DNA from: Eriocheir sinensis
Taxonomy: Eukaryota; Arthropoda; Malacostraca; Decapoda; Varunidae
Direction of reading: 5' to 3'
Length of the DNA: 64,000 nt
Assembly (NCBI RefSeq): GCF_024679095.1
Contig: NC_066518.1
Coordinates: 3,513,610 to 3,577,609, forward strand
Numbering within the stretch: position 1 is the first letter of the stretch; every line of letters starts with the position of its first letter. Positions 25,136-40,559 of the stretch are shown here, one piece after another. The notes below the pieces were generated by a model. The model saw nothing but the letters and a program-made list of their open reading frames with translations. It had not been told where the DNA came from and made no database searches. Position numbers and translations under genes: made by a program.

Positions 25136-26020
25136 GACCCAGTAAACGTATTTCGCGATCTCATTGTTGTTGTTGCTATTATTGTTGTTGTAGTTGTTAC
25201 TATCACTATAAAACGCATACGCCCGTTGTAAGTATAGCTGTTAATGACCAAAATAAATCTTGAGACGGTATTATTGTGGAGTCTACATTCAGAGTTGGTC
25301 TACACGTTTTGGTCTTTCTCTCATTGTCATGCAAACGTTATAATGACTGGTTGCTCTTATCTCGGCAATTAGGTTCCTGCATATGCCACCTCATTAGTAT
25401 TCTGGCCGCCGCTATTGTTCGGTTCACTACGGTCGGGAGTCGCGGCGGAGCGGTAGCACTGAGGTTCGTCTGCTAACTGTTGGCTGCGGCGAGCGGTTTG
25501 TAGTCCGACAAAACGGGATGGCAGGACAGACAGAAGCCACCGAATAAGGCGCTTTGTACTGCTTGAGCCTCAGTGCTAAGTGTACCGCGGCCACTGAGTT
25601 CACACTGAGGGAAGCGTGTGCCTTGCAGAGCTTGTAAAGTTGTGAAGATACCTATGGATTCTTTTCTCCGTGAATCTTTTGCGGATAGGTTTATGTTCCC
25701 CGAGAAGCTTACGCCTAACTAGAACACCATCTGTGATCCTCTTCTCGGCCACCCGCCATACACAAGCCTATCTTTCGTCAAGCCATGGCAGCTCATTTCC
25801 CGGAGCCTTCCGTTCCGGTGGGCACGATGCCGTCACAGGTGAAGGGAGTTGATTACTTATACTATTCTGAATGACTGTGTTTCTTGGTGGCTTGTAATTC
25901 GCAGCTGTAACGATAACTGGTGCCAAAGAGTGATGGAAATAAAAGGGTTAATTACATTACGACTAAGGCTACAAAGCGGATCCAGTTTAGTCAGTTGGAG
26001 GTAGATCATCCGACCGTGGT

Positions 26021-26022
<2 letters not shown>
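25136..26022. other. Unassigned sequence with degenerate GTT repeats
   Basis: A short TTG/TTA tract at 25163-25205. No gene supported. Confidence 0.4.
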
Positions 26023-26074
<52 letters not shown>

Positions 26075-26204
26075 AAATAAAGCACACACAAAAAAGCACA
26101 CACACACACACACACACACTCACACTTACACTAACTAACTGCTTCATAGCTCGGAGGATACCACCTTCATCTGTCACTCGACGGGGGGGGGGGGGGGGGG
26201 GGGG
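26023..26204. repeat. (CA)n arrays and a 22-base G run
   Basis: (CA)n at 26023-26069 and 26096-26125, then a homopolymer of 22 G at 26183-26204. The exact G-run length is sensitive to sequencing error. Confidence 0.9.
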
Positions 26205-26984
26205 TTTGTGAGCATCAGTATCCATAAATCGTTCCTATGAACTATACAAAAAGAGCTCTTTCCGGAGGAAACTGGCTGACTATCGCGAATCCAGCATTGA
26301 TCATACCGTGGGTGAATAATGCACAAATAAATAGATAGATAAAATAGATAAACAAATAAATAAAATAAACACAGCTAAAATGGTTTTCCCACAATACAGT
26401 TTCGTTTGAGGGTCAATTTTTCATTCCCGAGCTCTGGCTTAAGCTGAAGAACATTTATAAAAACTAAAAACTTTCGACCAAACCCCCAAAACATTGTCAA
26501 ATTAAAGACTCTGCTCGACACCTTTTACATCGGCACAGACTCAGGAGAGGAACAAGACTCCAGATGAACAGATAGATAGACAGATATAAAGACCAATATA
26601 GAGAGAGACAGACAGAGATGGCTATACTGATGGACAGAAGTTAGAACAGGAAGTGGAGGATGCAAGAAAACACAACAGCAAGCCTCGCCCTGCCATACAC
26701 CGGAGAGGGAAGCTTCTGTCGCTGCTTCCTCAGGCGCTGTGGTGTGACGAACGACAGAGCGGCGATGATGTATTGCTGCTGCTGCCTGGTGTTATACGAT
26801 ACGGACTTGCAGCATGATTGTTACTGTTGTACTTGTAATAGCGGTTTCTTTATCATTATTATTATCATTTTCCTTTGTCATTATTATTATTATTTTATTT
26901 TTACTATCATCGTTATTGTTGTTGTTGTTATTTTGTTACCTGTTTATCAATAACTTTGGTGCATCTAAACATAAACAAACAAGT

Positions 26985-26989
<5 letters not shown>
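26205..26989. other. Unassigned sequence with ATT/GTT tract
   Basis: Degenerate ATT and GTT trinucleotides at 26850-26935. The rest is plain AT-rich sequence. Confidence 0.45.

Positions 26990-27034
<45 letters not shown>
26990..27034. repeat. (CA)n microsatellite
   Basis: About 22 CA units. Confidence 0.97.
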
Positions 27035-27036
<2 letters not shown>

Positions 27037-27339
27037 AAAGAAAACAGACTCAGGCCAAGTGTGACACAAAATACACGTTCGCACCACAGGGGCTGCTGAA
27101 CCCCATCCAGCCAGCCGCGGCGGGGCACACGCTGGCCTACTGCGGCTCTGCGGTTCCCGACTTTCATCTCATCTCCGACTTTTCTTGTCCTCTTCGTATT
27201 TTCCTTCCTAGTAACCTACCCTTGATGGACGGCCACATGACGCACCCAACACTATAATGAGGACACATCTTCCAGGCAGGTCTCTGAGCCTCGAGTGTTG
27301 GAAATATGAGCAGAGCGCCTTGAAAAATTAAGACCGTAA

Positions 27340-27600
27340 TATGATGAAGTAGCCCGGTGATGCCCTGCGGCGGCCACGTCCCTCGGGTCGTGCAGCACCG
27401 CCTTGCTATTGGCCCTCCACCTCGGACTCTGTGGTCGGTGATGTCACATGATCGCTCATAAGTCTACCGGCGGCCTAGCTATTTACTGGGCCGGGTCAGA
27501 GGAGGCGCCGGGATTGCCTCGGTAGCGGCTTCCAAGAGTGTGATTGATTACTGTGCTGGGTGCGGCTCTGACTGCGGTTAGTTCTTGTGTGACGTTCAAT
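27340..27600. promoter_or_regulatory. Possible promoter-like GC block
   Basis: An inverted CCAAT box (CTATTGGCC) near 27410, followed within about 30 bp by TGATGTCACATGA, in a GC-richer block than its surroundings. There is no TATA box and no linked coding exon, so this is weak. Confidence 0.15.
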
Positions 27601-29114
27601 CTCTGAGTACTTTGATGTCAGATTTCCAGCAAAAGTGTAGTTTACAAAAGGATGGACTTAAGTGATTCAAAGGCAATAAAACTGAAGGGAATCCACTGCG
27701 TCCCACGCCCACATCTAATGTCCAGAGAACTCAACTCACGTAAAAAATTAAGTTTTGAGCATTTTTTTTCGTGACACATTCATCGCCTTCGGTCAGAGTG
27801 TAGGTGTTTACAGGACTATGAATCTCAAGTGCTTTCTATTATGATGCAACGACCACTGGCACTCAATAATATAGCATGTGGAATTCATCTGTTACAGCTT
27901 GATATTTTACAATGACTTCATAAGCAAGTTAAGTGTGAGGTAATGAAGGATTTGTAACTGATGAATACCTCTCGGTGAAGGCCTTGTTTTGAGCTACACA
28001 TGGTTACACACAAAGCACAAAACTATGGCTGGTATATGTGCGCTTTTTGTGGTGCACCCAAAGAGGAGTTTTTCAATTAGAGCCTCGCAGGGCCTTGGTA
28101 GTGTCAGATTACGTTTGGTTTTCCATCTTCAATAAAAAAATAAGCATTATGACGCAATGTCGGAGGAAAACAACATTATCAGTTTAGAAAAAAAAAACAA
28201 TATGTGTTGCCAGCACCTCATGCATCCACACACGGGTGAAAAAACACAAACATTAAAGAAACCAAAACAAAGAGGATGTCCAGGACGCACTCTGTCATTC
28301 CTTACTGATGTAACACGAGGTGAACACGACACCGGCGCTTACCTTGTCCTCTCCCGAGTCCTTAAACACGCCACCACTGACACTCTCAGTTCGTTCCTGC
28401 TTGAGCCTCGTCAGCCTCGTCCCGGGTCATTCAACGAGACGGTCACTCACATACAGTAATCAAAGTCGGGTCTTACGATATCCATTCAGACTTTCACAAC
28501 ACTGTTCCGCGCATGTTACACTGAGTACATAATCCTTTCCTTTATGTGACAGTCTCCTCCGCGGGAAGAAAAACACTGGTGGTGGAGAGGAGTGAGGGTC
28601 CAGAGGAGTGAGTGGGTGGGTGGGGAGGGGGTGAGCAGGTGGAAGGGTGGCGTACGACCAACACGGAGGCAACGGAGCAACTGTGACCGACTGGCGGCTG
28701 CAACCTCCTCCACCCACACACTCGTAGCGCGGAGGATCGGCGAGGGGGAGGGGCGGGGAGCGGGGGGAGGGGGGGTGAAGATGGGAGGAGGAGGGTTTAA
28801 ACGAAGTAACGAAGAAAGTTCATAAAGCTAAAACCTATACGTTCAAGGAGAGACGAAAAAAAAGTATATCATATCGAAGATGATTGCCTTCGCTTGATTT
28901 CTTCGTTCGGATTACTGATGAACATTTTTAACACATTAATTAGCCTGTGGACTCAAGTAGAAGATTGTTTTTTTTAGCCCCTCCTCGGACTGTCCTGCGG
29001 GTGTGGGCGTGGCGTGTCGGGAGCGAGGGCTGAGTGGTGTAGTGGGCCTTAGGGACGGTAGTGAGGCGTAACGGTACTCTGTGACGATGAGTGGGGCAGG
29101 TGGTGGCGGGAGGT

Positions 29115-29117
<3 letters not shown>
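27601..29117. other. Unassigned sequence
   Basis: G-rich at 28590-28800. A minus-strand donor AAG/GTAAGC near 28344 is preceded by 28 open codons, but no acceptor was found. Nothing firm. Confidence 0.35.

Positions 29118-29146
<29 letters not shown>
29118..29146. repeat. (CA)n microsatellite
   Basis: About 14 CA units. Confidence 0.95.
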
Positions 29147-29148
<2 letters not shown>

Positions 29149-31041
29149 GGCCACGGGCTAACACTGCTGAGTGAAAAGTCTTTCCTCCTCTTCCCTTCCA
29201 TACTTTGTGCAGCCTGAAGCGGGACTGTGTAGTGTCAAGGGCCTCTGCATCACACACTCTGTCATTAAAGACCATGGGACTTACATCCCTGGCTGGTCTT
29301 AAATAAAATAATCTTTTTTGGACAGTTCATGAAACAGGCATTGAATTATTCCCGTGGCACCTTCGACAGAAAAGTGAGCACGCGTGTGGAATACGTTAAA
29401 TATCTCGGCCGACTTTCCTCAGGCGACGTCGCATAATGTTGTCACATGTGATTTGACATCCGGCAGCAATTTGCTCGCCCCTCGGCACGGTGGCCACTCA
29501 GCGTCGTCGAACAACAAAGGCTGCTGGGCTGCGAGGGCGGCTGGTCAGTGGGAACTGGACCGGAAGCAAGTAAACGAGCCAGCGTGAGGCGGCTGTGAGG
29601 CGCACGATGCCCCAGTTCAGTGGAACTCTTCCTGTTCAAGACACGCCGACGATTGAGAGGAGTCCGTTTTATCGACTTTGGATACTTGTCTTTTGTGACA
29701 TGTACGTTATAGTGCTCAAGAATTATTTTCGAGTGAAGAATATCAAGCGGTGCTTTCAAAAATAATGTCGGCGTGGTTAACATACACTGGGACATTTGGC
29801 TTAGATTCCTCAAGACTAACGAGTCCTTCCTTTACACTGCCGCCGAGGGAGTGTGACACAGTAACATAGGGAGGGTGGAGGGAAGGGAAGGAGGGACACC
29901 TGTGGCCATTCAAGAGAGGAGAACACCTGGTCCACACGACTGACCTTGCCTCAGCACCTAATGCTCAAGTGGGTCGCCCCAGCATCCCAATACCTCTCAT
30001 CCACAGTAAAGCTGAGCCTTCCTCACACACTCCGGCACATGGCAATCACAACAAGGAACCGCATCCCTGCAGTCCCCCTCCCCTCCCCCCTCCGATAACC
30101 ACCACCGCGGGCGCTACAACCGGCCCATTCAGTTTTCTCTCACCGTTTTTTGTTGGAGAGTTTTCAATGCAGTAGAAGGATGGACTGGTTGTGGGGTGTG
30201 GAAAAGAGTGAGGGAAGGGAAAAGGAGGGAGAAAGCTCTCTGCATGAAGAAAAGGAAAGGAAAAGAGGTTGATCCGGTGAAAGCATAAAAGTCAACGATA
30301 AGAAAGAGGAAAACACTAATACTGATGCTATTAACGTTGATTACACTCATTATATTATGAGAATTATTGTTATCAACTTCACTTCATCAGTTTAGACGTC
30401 GCGCACGACAAGACAGACAGCCGAGCTTTTCTTGTGGTAACAGTTTTTGCTGCCAATGTTTCGCACCAACGCTTGCATAATTCTAATAACTGTATTCGGT
30501 GTTCTCAAAAGGATGTACATGCACACAATTTGTTACAATGAAAGTAAAACATGATTTTCCAAACCATCTACGATAAATGAATAAATATGTAAGGAACTTA
30601 TAGATTTAGCTATTTCTTTCTGTTCTGAATGTTTCGCTTTATATTATTTGCTCGTTTATGGAAACATACTGTGAAATTTTAACTACCACGTTAGAGAAAG
30701 ACGTTAAGTTAAAGTCAAATTTATGCATACACTCTCCTGACTCACAACACAGCCAATCCCCGAACGGCGGAGGGCGGCGCCCGGCGTCTGGCAGGTGTAC
30801 GGCGCCCGTCCAGCTGTACAGCCTTTAGGCCAACATGATCAAGGTCTCTCCATCAACACGCGGTGAAATCAAGGTCACCCCATTACTTACGACCGCTCAG
30901 CGTGAGAAGGAGCCAATCGTGAGGCCTGATACGCCTCAATCTTTGAATCATCGTCTGTCTTCCATCAGTCTTATGTTAGCGTTTCTGTCGCGGGTATGAA
31001 GGCACAGTGCCCCCGCCGCGCGGCGCAGCGCTCCTCACGCC
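29147..31041. other. Unassigned sequence
   Basis: No repeat family, RNA gene or exon recognised. 30500-30720 is AT-rich and 30760-30810 is GC-rich. Confidence 0.4.
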
Positions 31042-31158
31042 ATGGAGGCGGCCAGCAGCGGCAGGAGGCAGGCGCTTCACCGCCACTCCGCGGAATATGG
31101 GTCGTTGCTGCCAGATGTCGCAACACCCGGTGCTCGACGTGCTTACCGCCACCCTTGA
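31042..31158 (+). CDS. Weak candidate ORF in a CpG-rich block
   Basis: ATG in a good initiation context (CGCCATGG) opens 38 codons starting MEAASSGRRQALHRHSAEYG, with G/C-rich third positions early on. It ends at TGA just before a (TG)n array. No donor fits well and no domain is recognised. Confidence 0.2.
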   Translation: MEAASSGRRQALHRHSAEYGSLLPDVATPGARRAYRHP

Positions 31159-31164
31159 TGTAGG

Positions 31165-32402
<1,238 letters not shown>

Positions 32403-32505
32403 TTTTTTTTTTTTTACAGCAAAGGAGACAGCTCAAGGGCACAAAAAAAGGAAACAATAATAAAAAAAAAGCCCGATACTCGCTACTCCTACAAAAAAAG
32501 AATCA
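32403..32505 (+). repeat. Dispersed family A, copy 4
   Basis: T run, ACAGCAAAGGAGACAGCTCA, AGGGCAC, A-rich spacer, GCCCGATACTCGCTACTCCT. It is the most diverged copy and lacks the AGAGTGGCC end block. Confidence 0.78.
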
Positions 32506-34546
<2,041 letters not shown>

Positions 34547-34550
<4 letters not shown>

Positions 34551-35408
34551 CTTTCTATACAATGCCAGCTACTTGATGTTCCCTTAAAGAAAATAGATGA
34601 CGGAAAGAATGATATAGCGGACTTCCTCCAGGCCTCCCCCGTGTTCCTTTCCAATAACCGGACACTCCTGGGTCGCGCCGCCACAAGCCTACATGGACCG
34701 AACGGTTAGCTGGTCAACATTTACTCTATTCCTTGCAATTGGTTTTCTCTAGTCCTACAACAGCACCAAGGCAGCCTTCACGCACCATACAATTAGTTGG
34801 TTCTCGGTTATCCCTCCCCTTCCCCTCTACATTTGGCAGTACACTGCCTGCTGACCACCAGTACCACGGTCGCGCCACAACGTTCTCCCCTCCGCCCCAC
34901 CACCACCACCACCACCACCACCCTCACGCTAGACCGCAATCAACTTGTCGTCTCCGCCACCTCCCTCGTCTGCCTCCCTGCCATTGTCATCCAATACAAT
35001 ACCGTTACGCGTTATTACCTCTCCAGATCCTACCTTTCTATTAATTAATCCAGGCAGGGCCGAGCATCCGGTCCACTAACACCCGGCGAACGCCCCCGCC
35101 CCCGCCCCGCCCTGCCAGCCCCACGCTGACTAACACTGGGTCAAGCAGAAGAGGTCGAAATATCTCACATACTTGTAAGAAGAGAGATAGTATAAATATG
35201 TTAAGACGTCTTACTCGCTAACGAGCTAAAAAAAAAAATGCGTGTCGAAGATTTCAACGTTGCTGTTAGTAATAATCCAAGATTTTTGAAACTTATTTTC
35301 TTGATAGACAGAGGATTTTGGTTAGTCCAGTCACTTGTATCCCCTTATATGAACTGAACAAGAAATCTGAGTGTTATAAGATCCATTTCATAAATATCGT
35401 GTTTGTTG

Positions 35409-35411
<3 letters not shown>
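34547..35411. other. Unassigned sequence
   Basis: A short (CCA)n at 34898-34922. Otherwise nothing recognised. Confidence 0.45.
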
Positions 35412-35457
<46 letters not shown>

Positions 35458-35575
35458 CATTAGATTAATAATAACTATTATTATCATTTTGTTTTCTATT
35501 ATCCTTAAAATTATCACAATTATTATTATTATTATTATTATCACTATTATCATTCTAGATATCATCATTTTATAT
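35412..35575. repeat. (ATT)n trinucleotide tract
   Basis: About 15 pure ATT units at 35412-35457, then a degenerate ATT/ATC continuation to about 35575, ending just before the LINE 3' tail. Confidence 0.9.
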
Positions 35576-35600
35576 TTGTCAGTCTTGTCACCGTGGTGAG

Positions 35601-35895
35601 CATAAGAACATAAGAACGTAAGGAGTCTGCAAGAGGCCGGTTGGCCTATGCAAGGCAGCTCCTGTACACTCAACCCCACCTTACCTCACCATCCATGGCT
35701 TTATCTAACCTCTTCTTGAATGTATCTATGGTATTGGCACCCACAACATGGCTCCCAAGTCTGTTCCATTCGTCCACCACTCTATTGGTGAACCAATTCT
35801 TGCCTATGTCTTTGTTGAATCTGAATTTGTCTAACTTAAAACCATTGCTACGCGTCCTACCTGGCTCACTGGAACACGCGCTGAGGAGCACAGCC
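35601..35895 (-). mobile_element. 5'-truncated CR1-like non-LTR retrotransposon (LINE) 3' end
   Basis: Minus-strand copy of about 295 bp. Reading 5' to 3' it has the C-terminal end of an RT-type ORF, a stop codon at 35670-35672, a short 3'UTR (TGCATAGGCCAACCGGCCTC) and a tail of TTCTTACG/TTCTTATG octamers at 35601-35620. Octameric 3' tails instead of poly-A are characteristic of the CR1 superfamily. The 5' end is lost, as is usual for target-primed reverse transcription. Confidence 0.85.
35670..35891 (-). pseudogene. C-terminal fragment of LINE reverse-transcriptase polyprotein
   Basis: 73 open codons. Residues 14-64 contain NGFKLDKFRFNKDIGKNWFT, NRVVDEWNRLGSHVV and TIDTFKKRLDKAM. This is the conserved pattern downstream of the RT domain in CR1/Jockey-type elements (R-H/NRVV--WN-LP--VV---S---FK--LD). 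All catalytic parts (endonuclease and RT) are absent, so it is a dead fragment. Confidence 0.85.
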
Positions 35896-36064
35896 CACTG
35901 ATTTGTTCCTCAAGTAGGAGGCCAATCACCTTCTATAACCATTTTCACTTTTAGGAATGACATTACATGAAGCTTCTTCCCGTAAAACTCAATTTAATTT
36001 CTTCACCGGTGCTCTCACGTCCTGGCGCCACACCGCGGCTGGCCGGGCCCGTGGAGTTGGGGAG
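35896..36064. other. Unassigned sequence
   Basis: Transition from the LINE end into a GC-richer block. Nothing recognised. Confidence 0.4.
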
Positions 36065-36076
36065 TGACGTCACGTG
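36065..36076. promoter_or_regulatory. Overlapping CRE palindrome and E-box
   Basis: TGACGTCA (36065-36072) overlaps CACGTG (36071-36076), within a GC-rich block from 36015 to 36140. These are consensus sites for CREB/ATF and bHLH factors. No promoter or exon is linked, so function is unproven. Confidence 0.25.
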
Positions 36077-38183
36077 GAGCGTGTGGGAATGGCGGTCAGT
36101 GGGTTTACGAGCCACCGCGCTGCACGGCTGTACGGGAACTGTAACAAAGCGGTTTTTTTCACCCGCTTTTCATTACGTGACAGTGACGAGTAGTGGCAGG
36201 TGTGGCGGTGGTCAGCCCTGTCTCCTTGTGGCTGACGCACGCACGCACGGTGGAAAGGCTACTCAGGGGGGGTCGAGGAACAAATGCTATTTGGACGTGA
36301 CAGGCGTAAAGAGACATTCAAGAAGTGAAATGAAAAGAAATCTCATCGCCGTTTTGAGTGTACACTAAGGGAGGAAGACTGAGTGGAGACAGTAACTGTA
36401 CCACAATGCCTAAGAAAGCATGTAATGAAAAATAATCCTGATGCCTTAAAAGAACTACACACCATACTGCTTTTAAAGTAACGGATGAAACGTGAATGAA
36501 GACAAATGTAACAAAATAAGGATGATGTAGGGAGGAAGAAGCAGTGACGGAAAGTTGTTAGGTCAGCAGAGAGACCTTCAAGCTATCTTTAAGAAAACTG
36601 TATAGCAATCTAACCACTAGTAGAGAGAGAGAGAGTGGAGGTAAATGTAGCACAATACATAGGATGCAAGGGAAGGGAGTAGTGAGTGAAGATGACCAGG
36701 TCAGGGGGAGGCGAGGAAAGACCTTGCAGGGTCGACGGTCTTGCTGCCAGCACTCCTTTTATGGTCCCTCGCCGCGGGCCGGGCCGTGGGGGGTAAGGTG
36801 AAAGGGCAGGGAAAGCCTCTCCTCCCATACGAGACAAGCGATGTCAAAGTAGTGTTTAGGTTTATCTAAAAGCTATTTTTCAGCAGCCGGAGAGCACAGC
36901 TATACATGAACACACCTTATATGAACAATATAAACATCTTATTACTTTTTTGCCCCAGGACGCGCTCAAGAGGTTAATTATCAGTGGATTTATGGAAGCT
37001 GCGTGACGTTTTTAGGTACAGTGACAGAGAGCCATGGAGATAGGTGTTTGAGAGATTCGCAGACGGCGCCACAACATACGCATATTCTAGCACCTGCACC
37101 TTGAATTTACCTTAATGATGTCACACTATAGGGGAAAAAAGGGTAGCGTATATAATTTCTTTTAATAGTGTAATTGTATTAGTTTCGACTCCTTATCACA
37201 AGACATTAACAGTTTTTCATTTCAAGATCACACGTCGAAGAGGATAGAAGAAAATACATATGAGCAAAGATTAAGTTATTTTAGACGTTTCAAAGTTGGT
37301 CATCACAAACCACAAACACTTTATCATCACTACGGTTCTCGTTATCCCGGTGCGCTGTATTTTGTCCCTTTTTAATAAGATAACAGGGCACGCAATGCTC
37401 TATTTTTCAAGGTAAGGCTTCCCAGAGACACACAAAACACAGCCGTTATGAAGATGAAGGTAGGAAAGGAAGTATTTACATATCAGCTCATTGTTGTAGC
37501 GGCAGCGGTGGTAGTGGTGGTGGTGGTGGTGGTGGTGATAGGCGTGGTGATAAGTGGTACTGGTGGTGGATGTGTTACTGACGGCGATAAGTTATAATAC
37601 AGGTGACGGATTGTGACGGTAATGGAGCAGAATCAAATATAGTTACACAGCATTGGCCGTTTTGTCCATGATGGAGGTTGTTAGTGGGGAGGGGTTAATC
37701 TTTTGTGGTCAATAACAATTAAATCTACCAGCGAGGAATGCTTGAGAAAACACTGAAGCAACTATATGCCATACGTTATTTTATCAATCATAGGTTATTT
37801 TGCATCAGTCAACAAAGAAAACAATATTGGAGAGGAGATACCTGAGCTTATGGGAGGATATGATGAAACGGAAGGAGGAACAGTGATGAGAGATGAACAG
37901 AGATGAATGGAAGAGGAAGTCATTATTTCATATTCGCCAGTGAGTGACTTTCTCCTCGTATATTTGCTTCGATGAGTAGTGAAATAATGCCTTCTGACTT
38001 TTTCTGTATAAGATTAACTACTCCCCCCCCACCTCCCTCTATGAATAAGGGATGACAGCTATAGGAAGTGAATGTCCACCCTTATCCCACACGCTTCACA
38101 CACCCGAACTCGATCACCTTCCCAACGCTGCTTTAAGCCTGGCAGGGAATCAGCTAGTAAGTATATCGGTCTCAGGTTCGTAA

Positions 38184-38186
<3 letters not shown>
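36077..38186. other. Unassigned sequence
   Basis: A short (GGT)n at 37512-37538. Long AT-rich stretches without repeats of note. No gene recognised. Confidence 0.45.

Positions 38187-38222
<36 letters not shown>
38187..38222. repeat. (CA)n microsatellite
   Basis: About 18 CA units. Confidence 0.96.
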
Positions 38223-38225
<3 letters not shown>

Positions 38226-39085
38226 TAATTTTCAGAGATAGATTTACAGTTATCCAGCACCGTATTATGTGTGTTATCGTCACTAAGTAGCTGTGTTGTG
38301 CCCATGGAACACTAACAAACGAATGGAGTATATATCTTGAGACACAGTTCACTGTTATTCCACTATTATCATAACGGGAACTTCCTCTGTACCAGCGTTG
38401 AGGGTAATAAGCATGAGAGAATATCGGTGAAATGCATAACTCGTGAAATATCAGACACACGAGAAGTGGGACATCCAGGGAAGACGGCAGGTAACGAGGC
38501 CTATATGGACACTAACAGCGCGGCGCAGGTACTCACGGAACCACACACAGCAATAACACGTACGGCGATAACGTTCTTATACCGTTGCTCGCTGCGGGTC
38601 TGACCTTCGGGAGTGTCACAAACGTTTCAAGAATCGCGGGCCACGTGCACTGGGGTCTGTCTTACCCAGCGCAGCACTGATAGCTTTGGGTTTCATGCAT
38701 TCACTGTCACACTGCAGAAAGACTTGAGGGAAGTGCTTGCTTGCTTACCTTTGCATCAAGCGTGGGTCTCCGGTCGTGTAATCAGTATAAGGAACCAATC
38801 ACTCCTTCCCCACGTAAGAACTTTCGATTTTGCTCAGCAGGGATACAAACACCAGGCCGAGAGGGAGCGACACCTCACACCACCAGGGACCACCAACTAC
38901 TAAACTGCCGACGTCAGGGTAACCACCACTATATACAACGGGGCTCCAGGATCCCCTCTCGTCGACGCCCCTTCCTTTCCCTTCCCCACGCGCGTAGTCA
39001 GAGGACGCTGGGTTACTGACGAGCCGGACCTCCGACGCCAACCATTGCCTCACCCCTCCAGCCGCTCTCACCTTTCTCCCATTGG
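38223..39085. other. Unassigned sequence
   Basis: Open frames on both strands at 38600-39020 lack domains and splice support. Confidence 0.35.
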
Positions 39086-39130
39086 CTGACTCGAACCAGT
39101 GTGCACGTTGGGGCCGGCAGCTGATTGGCG
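39086..39130 (+). promoter_or_regulatory. Paired inverted CCAAT boxes (NF-Y-type)
   Basis: CCCATTGGCTGA (ATTGG at 39091-39095) and CTGATTGGCGGA (ATTGG at 39124-39128) lie 33 bp apart in the same orientation. Both match the NF-Y core with good flanks. About three helical turns of spacing is typical of double-CCAAT promoters. An ATG with a hydrophobic start follows at 39185. Confidence 0.35.
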
Positions 39131-39184
39131 GAGAGGCTGGGTGGCGGGCTCGCTCACTCCCGCTGTAAACATCTGACACATATC

Positions 39185-39454
39185 ATGGCGCTCACTCTAC
39201 TCTCTCTTTTACCTGGCTATTTCCGCTTGTGTTTTATATTGTGTTCTCAGTCTGGCGATGAAGATGAGGGAAGGGGAGTGGGCGGCCGGAGCCATACCTG
39301 TGTCCGGGTTGGCGTGACGAGACTTACCTTCGTTACTCCACCTTCTGTAACTCAACCTTTGCGACCTTCTCCCCCCCTCCTTCCCTCTCTTCCTTCTTCT
39401 CCCTTCTCGTGCACCACCAGACTTTCTACGTTCCCGGAGCTTTCTTTTACATAA
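39185..39454 (+). CDS. Weak candidate ORF downstream of the CCAAT pair
   Basis: 89 codons from ATG, beginning MALTLLSLLPGYFRLCFILC, then an acidic/Gly stretch and a C/T-rich tail. The N-terminus resembles a signal peptide. A minus-strand donor (GTAAGT near 39326) overlaps it, which argues for the opposite strand. The pyrimidine-rich second half is probably non-coding. Confidence 0.18.
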   Translation: MALTLLSLLPGYFRLCFILCSQSGDEDEGRGVGGRSHTCVRVGVTRLTFVTPPSVTQPLRPSPPLLPSLPSSPFSCTTRLSTFPELSFT

Positions 39455-39779
39455 ATAAGCGCCATAACTGTAACGCCGAGCCGTAAACATACCGACGCGT
39501 GCTTGTCTCTCCCAGTAAATATAACATAAGCTTCGCGGCCACTATCCTCCGCTTGTTGGATGGAGCGCTTCGAGACAGCCTTGTGTGCATAACAGCCATG
39601 CTCGCCCCGCACTTATCTCGCGCCCTCTCTCACTTTACTGATATGCTCACGACCGTTTTCATGAAGGATCTAATCGCTTCCATGTAACGTGTGGACAGTA
39701 AAGCTTGTTCGAACATGTTTGACTTTCTGTGCAATTTTTTCTACTTTTGCTTTTGTCCATTAATGACGTCGGTGCTCAT

Positions 39780-40035
39780 TATATGTCTTCATATTTGTCT
39801 ATGTCTCTCTATCTAGCTGTCAGTCTATCTATATTTCTATCTATCTATCTATCTGTCTATCTATCTACTTATATACCTGTCTATAATTGTATGTCAATCT
39901 CTGTCTGTCAATCTGGTTATCAATCTATCTATCTATATATCTATTTGTCCATCTGTCTGTATATCAGTCTCTCTGTCCGTCTATCTGGCTATCTATCTAT
40001 CTATCTATCTATCTATTTATCTATCTATCTATCAA
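39780..40035. repeat. Degenerate (TATC)n array
   Basis: ATCT tetramers with many TGTC/CGTC variants. The purest stretch is at about 39995-40033. Frames across it read as Leu-Ser-Ile-Tyr repeats. Confidence 0.92.
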
Positions 40036-40559
40036 TATTCTTTTGCGATTTGTCTACATGTTTATCAGCTTACCAGGCAATTCATCAATTATTCAATATG
40101 TATATTCTTGTACCCATGTATAAAACTATATATGGTGTTTACGTATACATGCATGTATGTATGCATTCATGCATATATATAAATTTGATTACCTGTCATA
40201 GGTATTCAGCTGGCAGCCTACCACAAGGCCACCACTAGCGCACACTTCAGCCTGCCCATCATCCTGTCGCGGCGGCTAGGGAGTCTCCACGCCTGCATCC
40301 TCCATTTCCGGCAATTATTTTCTACCATTCACTTTTACTATGAATATTTTATTGCCCCACCACCCACATTCCCTTTCCCTTCCTTGCCTTACGCAACATC
40401 CCGTGGGAGCAGGAGGGCGCGCGCTACTGTTTTGCGTCACAACGCATAACTTTTAGTAGTTTTCCCAGGAAAGTAAAACATCCGCCTGGGACGCCCCATC
40501 ACCTCCCATTACTCCTCTCGGCGGAACTAAGTAGCCATTCACTTGCCTCCCCTGGCCTC
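40036..40559. other. Unassigned sequence
   Basis: Short TGCA/GTAT tracts at 40145-40180. Nothing else recognised. Confidence 0.45.

Noticed and set aside
28330..28460. Minus-strand exon ending at AAG/GTAAGC
   Set aside because: 28 codons are open before the donor, but an in-frame stop precedes them and no acceptor lies between.
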